From: Blastocladiella britannica
Taxonomy: Eukaryota; Blastocladiomycota; Blastocladiomycetes; Blastocladiales; Blastocladiaceae
Assembly: GCA_025349905.2 (NCBI GenBank)
Contig: MU624982.1
Span: 2,119-15,088 of the forward strand
Direction of reading: 5' to 3'
Length of the DNA: 12,970 nt
Shown here: in pieces, positions 1 through 6,415 of the stretch
How the letters are laid out: every line of letters starts with the position of its first letter
How positions within the stretch are numbered: the stretch's first letter is position 1
The notes under the pieces: generated by a model
What the model was told of the DNA's origin: nothing
Databases searched by the model: none
What the model saw: the letters and a program-made list of their open reading frames with translations, nothing else
Made by a program: the position numbers and the translations under genes

Positions 1-529
1 GGCCGTTGCAGCTGGCCATGTTCATGGCCGTGTTCGAGTACTCGAGTTTGAGATGAGAAGCGCGCCACCACTCGAGCACATCGACATGGCCGCTCCCGCT
101 GGCGTCGTTCATGGCATAATCCGAGTACTTGAGCTCAAGGCCAGAATCACGCCACCACTTGAGCACATTGATGTGGCCATTTGCACTGGCCCGGTCCATG
201 GCATTCTGCAAGTACGCGAATGGCAACCCAAGGGAGCGTCGCACCTGCAGCACCTCAGTCCACCCCAGCTCGCTTGCGCTATCAGGTGACAGGGACCATG
301 CATAACGGAAAATAGCCATGACCACGTCTGGCGCGTCGTCGCGCAGCATTACACGGGCATATTGGGCCAGTCGGCCTCGATGTGCCTGGGCAGTTGCCAG
401 AGATTCTTTGGACATTCGGTTGTACTTGGGCTGTGGACAGTCCTCCGTGGTGTCCTCGAGCACAGCATGCACGAGGATACGGTTGATGATGTGGACGTTG
501 AGTTCGGCGCGAGGCGGGGTGCTTGTCAT
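1..529 (-). CDS. Ankyrin-like WW-repeat protein, 5' part (runs off window edge)
   Basis: The minus-strand frame is open from the ATG at 529-527 to the window edge, giving 176 complete codons without a stop, so the 3' end lies outside. The N-terminus (about residues 8-25, hydrophobic helix with INRILVHAVL) resembles the short F-box-like starts seen in related fungal repeat proteins. From about residue 110 there are tandem repeats of 29 residues with the pattern AM-x2-AS-x-(N/S)GH-(I/V)-x-VL-x-WWR-x3-L-x-L-x-YS. Two full copies and the start of a third are visible, and the DNA repeats with an 87-nt period. The GH-x3-VL core is ankyrin-like although the unit is shorter than the usual 33 residues, suggesting a protein-interaction scaffold. 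No catalytic residues are visible. Third codon positions are rich in G/C, as in the other genes here. I recognise the repeat style as common in Blastocladiomycota but cannot assign a function. The start is the first ATG after the AT-rich upstream stretch. Confidence 0.72.
   Translation of the reverse strand, partial: MTSTPPRAELNVHIINRILVHAVLEDTTEDCPQPKYNRMSKESLATAQAHRGRLAQYARVMLRDDAPDVVMAIFRYAWSLSPDSASELGWTEVLQVRRSLGLPFAYLQNAMDRASANGHINVLKWWRDSGLELKYSDYAMNDASGSGHVDVLEWWRASHLKLEYSNTAMNMASCNG
23..196 (-). repeat. Tandem 87-nt coding repeat
   Basis: Two adjacent 87-nt units (about 110-196 and 23-109) encode the 29-residue WW repeats of the protein above, and a third begins at the window edge. 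Conserved words on the plus strand include CGAGTACT(C/T)GAG and GCCACCACT(C/T)GAGCACAT. Many differences are at synonymous positions, which suggests the units are kept as coding sequence. Confidence 0.7.
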
Positions 530-628
530 GGGGTTGTTTAGATTTTGTTATGGACAGGGACGTTGCCTGATAGTCGAGGAAGTAGAACACAAGCGGCCGA
601 ACTATAAAATACAATATCTTAATAGATG
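530..628 (-). promoter_or_regulatory. AT-rich upstream region of the repeat gene
   Basis: About 100 bp between the inverted repeat at 628-663 and the ATG at 529 is clearly richer in A/T than its surroundings. It contains a TATA-like run (plus strand TATAAAATACAATATC, from 603) about 75 bp upstream of the ATG. It could be the promoter and leader of the repeat gene, or the remains of a 3' LTR of the adjacent retroelement serving that role. I cannot match it convincingly to the sequence upstream of gag. Confidence 0.3.
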
Positions 629-663
629 ACACGCGACAAAGAGCCCCTCACTCTTGTCGCGTG
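628..663. repeat. Imperfect inverted repeat at left flank of retroelement
   Basis: CACGCGACAAAGAG (630-643) pairs with CTCTTGTCGCGTG (651-663) through 13 base pairs with one bulged base, around a 7-nt loop. On the minus strand the loop side contains a 12-nt purine run (positions 655-644), as expected of a polypurine tract, and five bases later TGTCGC begins. This could be the pol/3' LTR junction of the element, but that reading is tentative. Confidence 0.5.
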
Positions 664-1505
664 CTCACCCACGGCAAAGTCCACCCTCTGCTTGTCACAC
701 CAATCGCAAAATCGGACGCGTCGCACTCGACGAAGAACGGCGCCTTGTAGTCCGGGTGCACAAGCACGTCGCCGTTGATGAACGCCTCTTTCAGCGCCTG
801 GAACGACGCCGCGGCCGCCGCGGTCCACTCGAACGACACGCCCTTCTTGGTCAGCTCGATCATCGGTCCCGCGATCTTGGAAAAATCGCGAATGAATTTG
901 CGATAGAAATTCGCAAAACCGAGGAACCGCTGCACGCCCTTGACCGACGTCGGCGGCTGCCAGTCCTTGATGTCCTGGACCTTGTCGCGCGCCATGGCGA
1001 ACCCCTCGGCCGACACGATAAACCCGACGAACTCGACCTTGGCCGCGTGGAAAACGCACTTCTCGAGCTTGCCAAACAGCCGCGCGCCGCGGAGTCGCTC
1101 GAGAACCGCCCGGACGTGCTCCTCGTGCTGCGTTTCGTCCTTGGAGTAAATCAGGATGTCGTCCAGGTACACAATGACGAAAACGTCCAGGAACTCGCGC
1201 AGCACGCTGTTGACCATGCGCTGGAACACGGCCGGTGCGTTGGTCAGCCCGAACGGCATCACGCGGTACTCGAACATGCCCAGCGGCGTCCGGAACGCCG
1301 TCTTCCACTCGTCGCCGGCCTTGATGCGGATCAGGTTGTACGCGTTCCGCAGGTCGATCTTGGAGAATACCCGCGCGCCCGACAGCCGGTCCATCATGTT
1401 TGCCATCAGCGGGAGCGGGTACCCGTCGCGCACCGTGACCGCGTTGAGCCGGCGGAAATCGACAACCAGGCGGCGCGACCCGTCCTTTTTGCCCACGAAC
1501 AGACC
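648..1505 (-). pseudogene. Retroelement reverse transcriptase with truncated RNase H
   Basis: This frame carries nearly the whole RT: KKDGSRRLVVDFRRLN, the FSKIDLRNAY motif with the first metal-binding aspartate, PFGLTNAPAVFQ, and the catalytic YLDD at 1169-1158. The thumb (FLGFANFYRKFI) and connection follow. It ends in the beginning of a gypsy RNase H domain, where FFVECDASDFAIG places the first RNase H aspartates near 705-740. After that homology stops and about 45 unrelated or rearranged bases lead to a stop at 648. The RT catalytic residues are intact, so the lesion is the deletion downstream and the frame breaks upstream. The enzyme would copy element RNA into cDNA in virus-like particles; this copy should not. 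Confidence 0.85.
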
Positions 1506-1948
1506 GGCGAGCTGACCGGCGACTGCGACTCGCGGATGAAACCCTTGGCCAGGTACTCCTTCAGGTACGTGCGCAGCGCCTCCTGCTCATCCAGTGACAG
1601 GTTGTAGATCGGGCCCATGGTCAACCGCGCGCCAGGCGTCAGCTCGATACCGCAGTCGTGGTCGCTGAACTTGGGCAGCTTGCTGGCCTCGGTCTCCGCG
1701 AAAACGTCGGCGAAATCGCAGTACTGGTCGGGGAGCGATGGTGACGCCTCCTTCACAGCCGCCGCTGCAGCCGTCACCGCCGTCTTGTTGGTCCAGTTGA
1801 GCACACCGCCTGCCCAGTCGATGGCGGGGTTGGCGCGACGCAGCCACGGGTAGCCCAAGATCACCGGCGCGTGGGGGCAGTCCAGAATGTAGAATTGCAT
1901 CTTGAATGTACGGCCCGCCAGCGCCATCTTGATTGCTGCGTCTTGTGT
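1501..1948 (-). pseudogene. Retroelement Pol fragment: protease end and RT N-terminus
   Basis: This frame continues the protease (an ILGYPWL motif near 1856, typical of the end of gypsy proteases). It then runs through a linker with a DQYCDFADVF motif into the start of reverse transcriptase (MGPIYNLS, GFIRES, SPVSSP). These motifs sit in the expected order. At about 1498-1506 homology moves into the -1 frame, consistent with the loss of one base. The original frame runs on as unrelated sequence to a stop at 1406. No start codon is needed, since the product would come from a Gag-Pol polyprotein. Confidence 0.8.
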
Positions 1949-3411
1949 GTCACCGGAGAAATCATCCGACCGTCGATCGCCTCGGCCTCGATAACGCGCT
2001 CGAGCTTCACCAGCGGGATCCTCAGCTCGGCAGCAAATGCGCGATCGATGAACGACGAGGAGCAGCCCGAGTCGATCATGGCCAGCGTCGGCGCCGGCCG
2101 GCCATGGACCAGCAGCCGGACCGGGACGATGGGCACCTGGTGGTCCGCCTTGAGCTCGGCCGTGTTGGCGTCGACCGGCAGCACGATGGACCAGCCGTCC
2201 TCGTCCGATTCGACCACCACCACCTCCTCCTCCTGGACGACCACCACCTCCTCCTTCTCCTCCTCCTCTGCATCCAGCAGCGGCGGGGGCAGCAGGGCAG
2301 CAGGGGGTGCTGGCGGTGGTCCATCCACAGCAGCTACCTCGTGTTCCGAGTCGTCTTGCGAAAGAACCTCGGAATCGCGCGTGGCAGTGCCTGTGAAGCG
2401 AGGAGGTGAGTCTGGGATCACAGGGAACAAGTCATCATCGACCGCGTCGTCGGCGCCCTTGATGGTGTCGACGTCGGACCCGTCCGAGTCCACGACGTCG
2501 TCCTCAATGCTACCACCATAGGCGACCGGGTCTGGGGCGGCCGATGCGGCAAGAAATTTTTTGATACCGCCCTTTTGCTTGTGGCGTTTTGAAACTGACA
2601 AATAAAATTCACTGTCTGATTTATTACCAGACATGGTGACAGCCGCGGCACCAACAAAACGGCGCCCATGCTCCGGGCAGTCGCGCGCAATGTGGCGTGG
2701 GCTGCGGCACTTGTAGCACAGCCCTTCCTTCTTGCACTTGGCGCGGTCCGCCTCAGACAATGGTGCCCGGCGAGCACTGTGCAATGCCGCTGCCACGGCC
2801 CGGGAGACCATCGCATCCACATCCATGCGCGCAAGCGGGTCCTCGGCGATCGGGGCCGGCGCAGGCGCGTGTACAAAGTAGGCGCCGTGCGCCTCGAACT
2901 TGACGGCCAGCTCGATGGCCTCAGCCAGCGACAGCTCGTCCGTGTGGCGCAGCCCGAACTGGTTGCGCACCGCAGGGGCCAGGCCCGCGATGAACCGACG
3001 CGCGTGCTCGGCATCGTCCACCGCCGCGCCGGCCTTGGCGTGGCGGTTGACCAGGGCCACGGCATGGCCGAGGCGAGTCGCGTACTCGCTCACGGGCTCC
3101 TTAGCCCGCTGGCGGGTGCTGTCGAGGTCCGTCAGCAGCTGGACCTTCGACACCAGCTCGAACCGCGCACACAGCGCGGCCAGGAAATCGTCGAGGCTGG
3201 TGGCGGCCTCGGTGTCGACGTACGCGTCGGCCCACTCGGCGGCAGCAGGGGCCATCCACACGGCGGCAAACAGCATCTTTTCCACCTCGGTCTCCACCTT
3301 AACAAGGCGGAAGTAGCGGCGGACGTCAGCCGCGAAGGCGTGTGCGGGGTACTCCTTGACCAACGGGTCAAAGGTACGAGGGTCTTTGGGGCGGGGAGTC
3401 AGGGTGGTCAT
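1861..3411 (-). pseudogene. Retroelement Gag-protease frame, broken in the protease
   Basis: The first ATG is at 3411; the frame continues upstream only through a GTG at 3480. It encodes 516 residues before a stop. Residues about 30-170 resemble retrotransposon Gag capsid (helical, with W60 and a FELVSKVQ stretch). C232, C235, H240 and C245 form a C-x2-C-x4-H-x4-C nucleic-acid-binding knuckle. Residues 300-410 are acidic and Pro-rich, including Glu/Val-rich runs. D447-S448-G449 with SSSFID after it is the active-site flap of a retroviral-type aspartic protease. After about residue 488 the frame leaves the protease, and the remaining 28 residues are out of frame. Protease homology resumes in the -1 frame beyond the GT repeat at 1944-1950, through an ILGYPWL motif. 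Gag and protease share one frame, common in fungal gypsy elements. Residues 259-290 come from an unusually AT-rich patch. Confidence 0.82.
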
Positions 3412-3460
3412 GGTTGATGTGAACAAGGGTCTGGGGGTTTCTGGGGACACTGCTCTGCAA

Positions 3461-3621
3461 GGTCGCAAGTCAGATGTCACACTCGGGGTACGGGGGGAAA
3501 GGCAGGGCAGTGCCGGTTCGGGGGGGTTCGAGGTAGGTCCAGGGGAAAAAGGTCAATGTATTAAATAAAACAATTGACTTGCGACACTGGACCAAAGACA
3601 GATGGATCCATGTCGCAAGTC
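3461..3621. repeat. Three copies of an 11-bp motif forming inverted repeats
   Basis: GGTCGCAAGTC (3461-3471), its inverted form GACTTGCGACA (3576-3586) and TGTCGCAAGTC (3611-3621) lie within 161 bp. The last two form a perfect 11-bp inverted repeat around 24 bp. The motif begins TGTC and in inverse ends GACA, so it fits the TG...CA ends of LTRs. An LTR fragment or tandem LTR junction upstream of gag is the likely source. Confidence 0.5.
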
Positions 3622-3623
3622 CT

Positions 3624-3788
3624 CTACTTGAACACGCTTGTGACGCCGAGCGTCACAACGTCCGCAGCAATGTTGAATACCGCGCCAGGTTTGGTGCATG
3701 GGTCCTGGAACTCGCCCTCGAGGACTACATGGCTGCCTCCAGTGTGCTTGCGCACCCAGGTTGCATTTGGCGTGATTCGAGCGCTTTC
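3624..3788 (-). pseudogene. Possible orphan 3' exon of an unknown gene
   Basis: On the minus strand, 54 codons are open from just after a TAA (3791-3789) to a TAG at 3626-3624. The composition (many codons ending in G or C, and hydrophobic alternation near the end in VVTLGVTSVF) looks like coding sequence of this genome. There is no ATG in a useful place. The same frame upstream has two stops and no splice sites I could fit. It may be the broken end of a gene cut by the retroelement, or chance. The plus-strand frame 3574-3978 overlaps it and cannot be excluded. I do not recognise the product. Confidence 0.25.
3638..3658. repeat. Perfect 9-bp hairpin
   Basis: TTGTGACGC (3638-3646) and GCGTCACAA (3650-3658) form a perfect inverted repeat around the 3-nt loop CGA. 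It lies inside the possible orphan exon and 17 bp from the 11-bp inverted repeat. Confidence 0.6.
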
Positions 3789-3791
3789 TTA

Positions 3792-4012
3792 TGCTGCTGT
3801 ATCTCAGTGGCAACATATCGATACTTTATGGGACATAGCTGTCAGTTTTATCTGGGACGAGCCTGGATATTGGCACGACATTGCTGGCTCTGACTTTCCC
3901 AAGAACATTGTGATTGGGTGCAGCCAACCCGCTCCTGACAAATACTTGATTTTTTTTAAATTAAATTACGTTTCATAATATCCTCGTTTTTGAACTCTGA
4001 ACCAAATGGGCC
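3792..4012. other. Intergenic stretch without a supported gene
   Basis: Nothing I could assign. Composition is mixed, becoming AT-rich at 3946-3990 with a TTTTTTTTAAATTAAATTA run (3951-3969). On the minus strand this is an A-rich run that could serve as the polyadenylation region of the PAS gene, whose coding end lies at 4121 or 4013. Confidence 0.4.
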
Positions 4013-4120
4013 TTAAGTGCAGCTGTTCGCAGCCGGCGACGTCGTTGATCGTGTCTGCTTCCACCCCCCATCTGTTGCACTGAAATAAACAGAGTTATAT
4101 ATTTTCAACCCATTGGATTC

Positions 4121-6044
4121 TCACCATTGCGATGCGCGCCACCTTGGTTCCGATCCAACAGGCGCAGCAGGACCGTCGCCGGCGTCCGACGTTCCCGGCT
4201 CGGGCGCCATGGACGATGTCGGGCGGTGATGATGATGGTGGTGGTGATGGTGGGCGGCCACCGAATCCATGCATTGTGGCAGTGCTTGCTGCTGCTGCTG
4301 CTGCTGCTGCAGGGCCGGCATGGGCGTTGGCGGCGGCACTGCCGCGGTGGTCGTCGTCGGCGGCGGCTGCATTCCACGGCCCGGCCACGCCTCGCCTGCC
4401 GACACCCGCTGCGGTGGGCCACTGGCCTCGTACCTGTACATGTAATGCGGGACACCCTCCAGGACCCGTCGGCCAGCCACATCGTCGCGCGCATAGAATG
4501 CCAGTTCCACGCATGCGGGTAACGGGACGGGTGGGCGGGCGTACGCGTAGGCTCGCGGTGATGGCGGCAGCGGCTGTCGAGACGGACCGCTGTACATGTC
4601 GTACGGATGGTGCGGTGCGGGATAACTGTACCCATTTGCAGTAGGTGGGTACCCGCTTCGCCGTGGCGGCTGACGGTGCGTGTCGTAGTCTGGCGGTGGC
4701 GAGAGCGGGTACTCTTCGCCGGTGGAGGCCGCACGTTCGCTCCCGCTGTTGTTGCTGTGAGCACGACGATCCGTGTCCTCGTCGCTCACCGACATGTTGT
4801 CGTCCTCCACCTCAACGTCGTCGTCGTCGTCGCCGGTCCATTCCGACCAGTTGTCGCCGCCGCCGGGACTGCTGCTGGGGGTATCGTTGGCGGACAGGGT
4901 GTCCTCATAGTCGCCTCCGCCGGGCGGGAAATCCACCAGCTGTGCTTCGCGACTCGAAAACACGACCAGCGACCGGCCGGGGACGTAGGTCGGGACGGGT
5001 GGAGGCAAGTGCGGGGTGGGCGGCAATGGACGCGATCTGCCATCTGCAGAAGCACCTCGGGCCGATGCAGCAGCAGCAGGAAGCGGCGCCGACAGCTCGC
5101 GCGTTTGGTGAATCGACTATTCAAGAACCATTGTCAACACCGGCATTTCAATAACATGGTAAAGAATAAACTATACCTGGTTTGCAAACGGCCGCACAAT
5201 TGCCAAGATCGCGTCCGAGCAACACTGCATGACCACTTCCACTTCCACGTCCGCACCACCGTACACGGCGCCAATGGTCGCAAACCGCACATGACATATC
5301 CCGTCCATGGATTTAGCCCGGCCAACTTCGGTCATGACCGATTCGCGGCACTGCGGATGGATCCAGTCTAGGATCGACCGGTTTATGATAGCGTCGGGCG
5401 CGCCCGGGGTTTCCAAGACGTCGGCCAGGCTGGCGGTGGCGTACACGCAAGTGAGGCCCGCGGTGAATCGGTCCAGGAGCAAGCACGACCGGATCTCGCT
5501 GAATGCGGCCACGGCGTCAGCCCACCGCGCGGGCTCGGCGGGTGCGGGCTGGAGGCGGTGCCGCGACCATTGCTTGGAGACTACGACGCCGTTGGCCTCG
5601 ATGACGTGCACTTCCTGCGAGGTCATTTCGCGGGCTGTAGTGCATTTAAATGGAATGAGGGTGGTTCCAGACGCTGATGCCGAAATGCGTGGGTCCGGCC
5701 AAATAAAAGACTGTACCTCGCAGCGCCTCCGAGTCGGTGGCCAGACACACACTGGCGACAATACAGCCCGATATCAGGTTGGACACGATCGACGCTTTCA
5801 CGAAATGGCCAGCGCGGTGCCGCATGCGCAGCGTCGTCACCACGGCCACCTTTTGCAGCGAGATGGTCTCCAGGTGCAGGGCCTTGCATGCCGGGATTTC
5901 GGCCGGAAAGAAAAAGTCGTAGGCCGACCGCCCGACCATCTCTGATGGATGGTACCCGAGCACTTGCTGGACTGAGGGCGTCGCGTACAGGTACGATCCG
6001 TCCGGAGTCAGGTCGTGGAACGAGATAAAGCTTTGCTGGGCCAT
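4121..6044 (-). CDS. Tandem-PAS-domain protein (three exons)
   Basis: Exons are 6044-5717, 5634-5177 and 5116-4121; both introns (82 and 60 nt; GTACAG..CTACAG and GTATAG..AATAG) keep the frame, giving 593 residues. PAS1 spans about residues 5-103 (FISFHDLTPDG, VLGYHPSEMVG, YDFFFPAEI). PAS2 spans about 158-258 (LLLDRFTAGL, ATASLADVL, DWIHPQC, ending AILAIVRP). The pairing and wording match a fungal tandem-PAS family I know from filamentous fungi, probably a signal-sensing or transcription-associated protein. The PAS1 region lacks the Cys-containing NCRFLQ motif of LOV photoreceptors, so flavin photochemistry is not supported. Residues 263-593 are low complexity: an acidic patch (357-370), Pro/Tyr-rich sequence, 8 Gln (532-539) and 9 His (551-559). 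There is no GATA finger, so it is not a complete WC-1. The 3' end may instead be spliced to an exon at 4079-4013, giving 614 residues. Confidence 0.82.
4226..4309 (-). repeat. Trinucleotide repeats coding for poly-His and poly-Gln
   Basis: Nine His codons (4226-4252, mixed CAC/CAT) and eight Gln codons (4286-4309, a nearly pure CAG run) occur in the last exon of the PAS gene. The pure CAG run is a likely site of length variation; the mixed His run is likely more stable. Confidence 0.75.
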
Positions 6045-6060
6045 TTTTTTTTTTTTTTTT
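6045..6060 (-). promoter_or_regulatory. A16 tract directly before the PAS gene ATG
   Basis: On the minus strand sixteen A residues run straight into the start codon, with no other base between. A-rich leaders before the ATG favour initiation in many fungi. The tract supports this ATG as the start but may also vary in length. Confidence 0.55.
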
Positions 6061-6415
6061 GGGATGTATTTCGAAGGAATATTGAACGCTGCGAGGGAAG
6101 CACAGGGGCGGCAGAAAGGGTTTTTAATGAAATACCAGTGGGTATGTCAATCAGTCACTCAATCGCTCTGTTCTGCTCGCTTCCGTCGGCACTCACTTGG
6201 CGCACACGCACGACGCATTTGATTTGGATTTTGGTGCTGGTTTTTATAAGACGAAAACCAAAACAAAGTTATGCACTCCACAGCTCGGGAGGCGGTGACA
6301 CAGTCTAAATACCAAATCAAAACGTCAAAGAGAAGAAAGGAAAACTCTCCATTTAGACGTCCAGTTTCGCAGAAACGGATCCTGATCCGTTGATCTGTGT
6401 ACCTCCCTTCCGTAC
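6061..6415 (-). promoter_or_regulatory. Intergenic region: PAS gene promoter and ligase-gene 3' end
   Basis: About 355 bp lie between the PAS ATG and the stop of the ligase gene, both on the minus strand. On the minus strand CTTATAAAAACC (about 6251-6239) is a TATA-like element roughly 200 bp before the PAS ATG. Close to the ligase stop, AACGGATC (6374-6381) and GATCCGTT (6384-6391) form a perfect 8-bp inverted repeat with a 2-nt centre, lying in the expected 3' UTR. I see no open reading frame with coding character here. Confidence 0.4.

Larger units (their letters stand above)
645..3586 (-). mobile_element. Decayed, internally truncated Ty3/gypsy-type LTR retrotransposon
   Basis: On the minus strand the order is Gag, CCHC zinc knuckle, aspartic protease, reverse transcriptase and a fragment of the RNase H domain, which is the Ty3/gypsy order. 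The frame breaks by -1 at about 1944-1950 and again at about 1498-1506. Homology stops just after the first RNase H aspartate motif near 695-705. The rest of RNase H and all of the integrase (normally more than 1.5 kb) are missing, so it cannot be autonomous. The ends are uncertain. Upstream of gag, GGTCGCAAGTC (3461-3471) and GACTTGCGACA (3576-3586) could be the ends of a very short LTR of 126 bp. No matching copy lies at the other end and no TGG-type primer-binding site follows it. The boundaries given are therefore approximate. Confidence 0.8.

Noticed and set aside
654..1607. Long plus-strand open frame of 317 codons
   Set aside because: It lies exactly antisense to the reverse transcriptase and its composition (Arg/His/Leu-rich, no domain) is that of a GC-rich shadow frame.
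1861..3480. Gag starting at 3480
   Set aside because: The codon there is GTG; the first ATG in frame is at 3411, just before TTLTPRPKD, and sits in a reasonable context.
3461..3586. A confident 126-bp 5' LTR
   Set aside because: The inverted ends fit, but one end has GG rather than TG, no primer-binding site starting TGG follows, and no near-identical copy lies at the other end.
3574..3978. Plus-strand frame of 134 codons with a Trp-rich middle
   Set aside because: No recognisable domain, an unlikely mix of codon styles, and a start inside a palindrome. I could not rule it out but it has no positive support.
4132..4644. Plus-strand Ala/Arg-rich frames opposite the PAS gene tail
   Set aside because: Antisense to the Gln/His/Pro repeat region, where the poly-Ala run is simply the complement of the CAG repeat.
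4121..6044. White-collar-1-type blue-light receptor
   Set aside because: Two PAS domains are present but PAS1 lacks the flavin-binding Cys motif of LOV domains and there is no GATA zinc finger.
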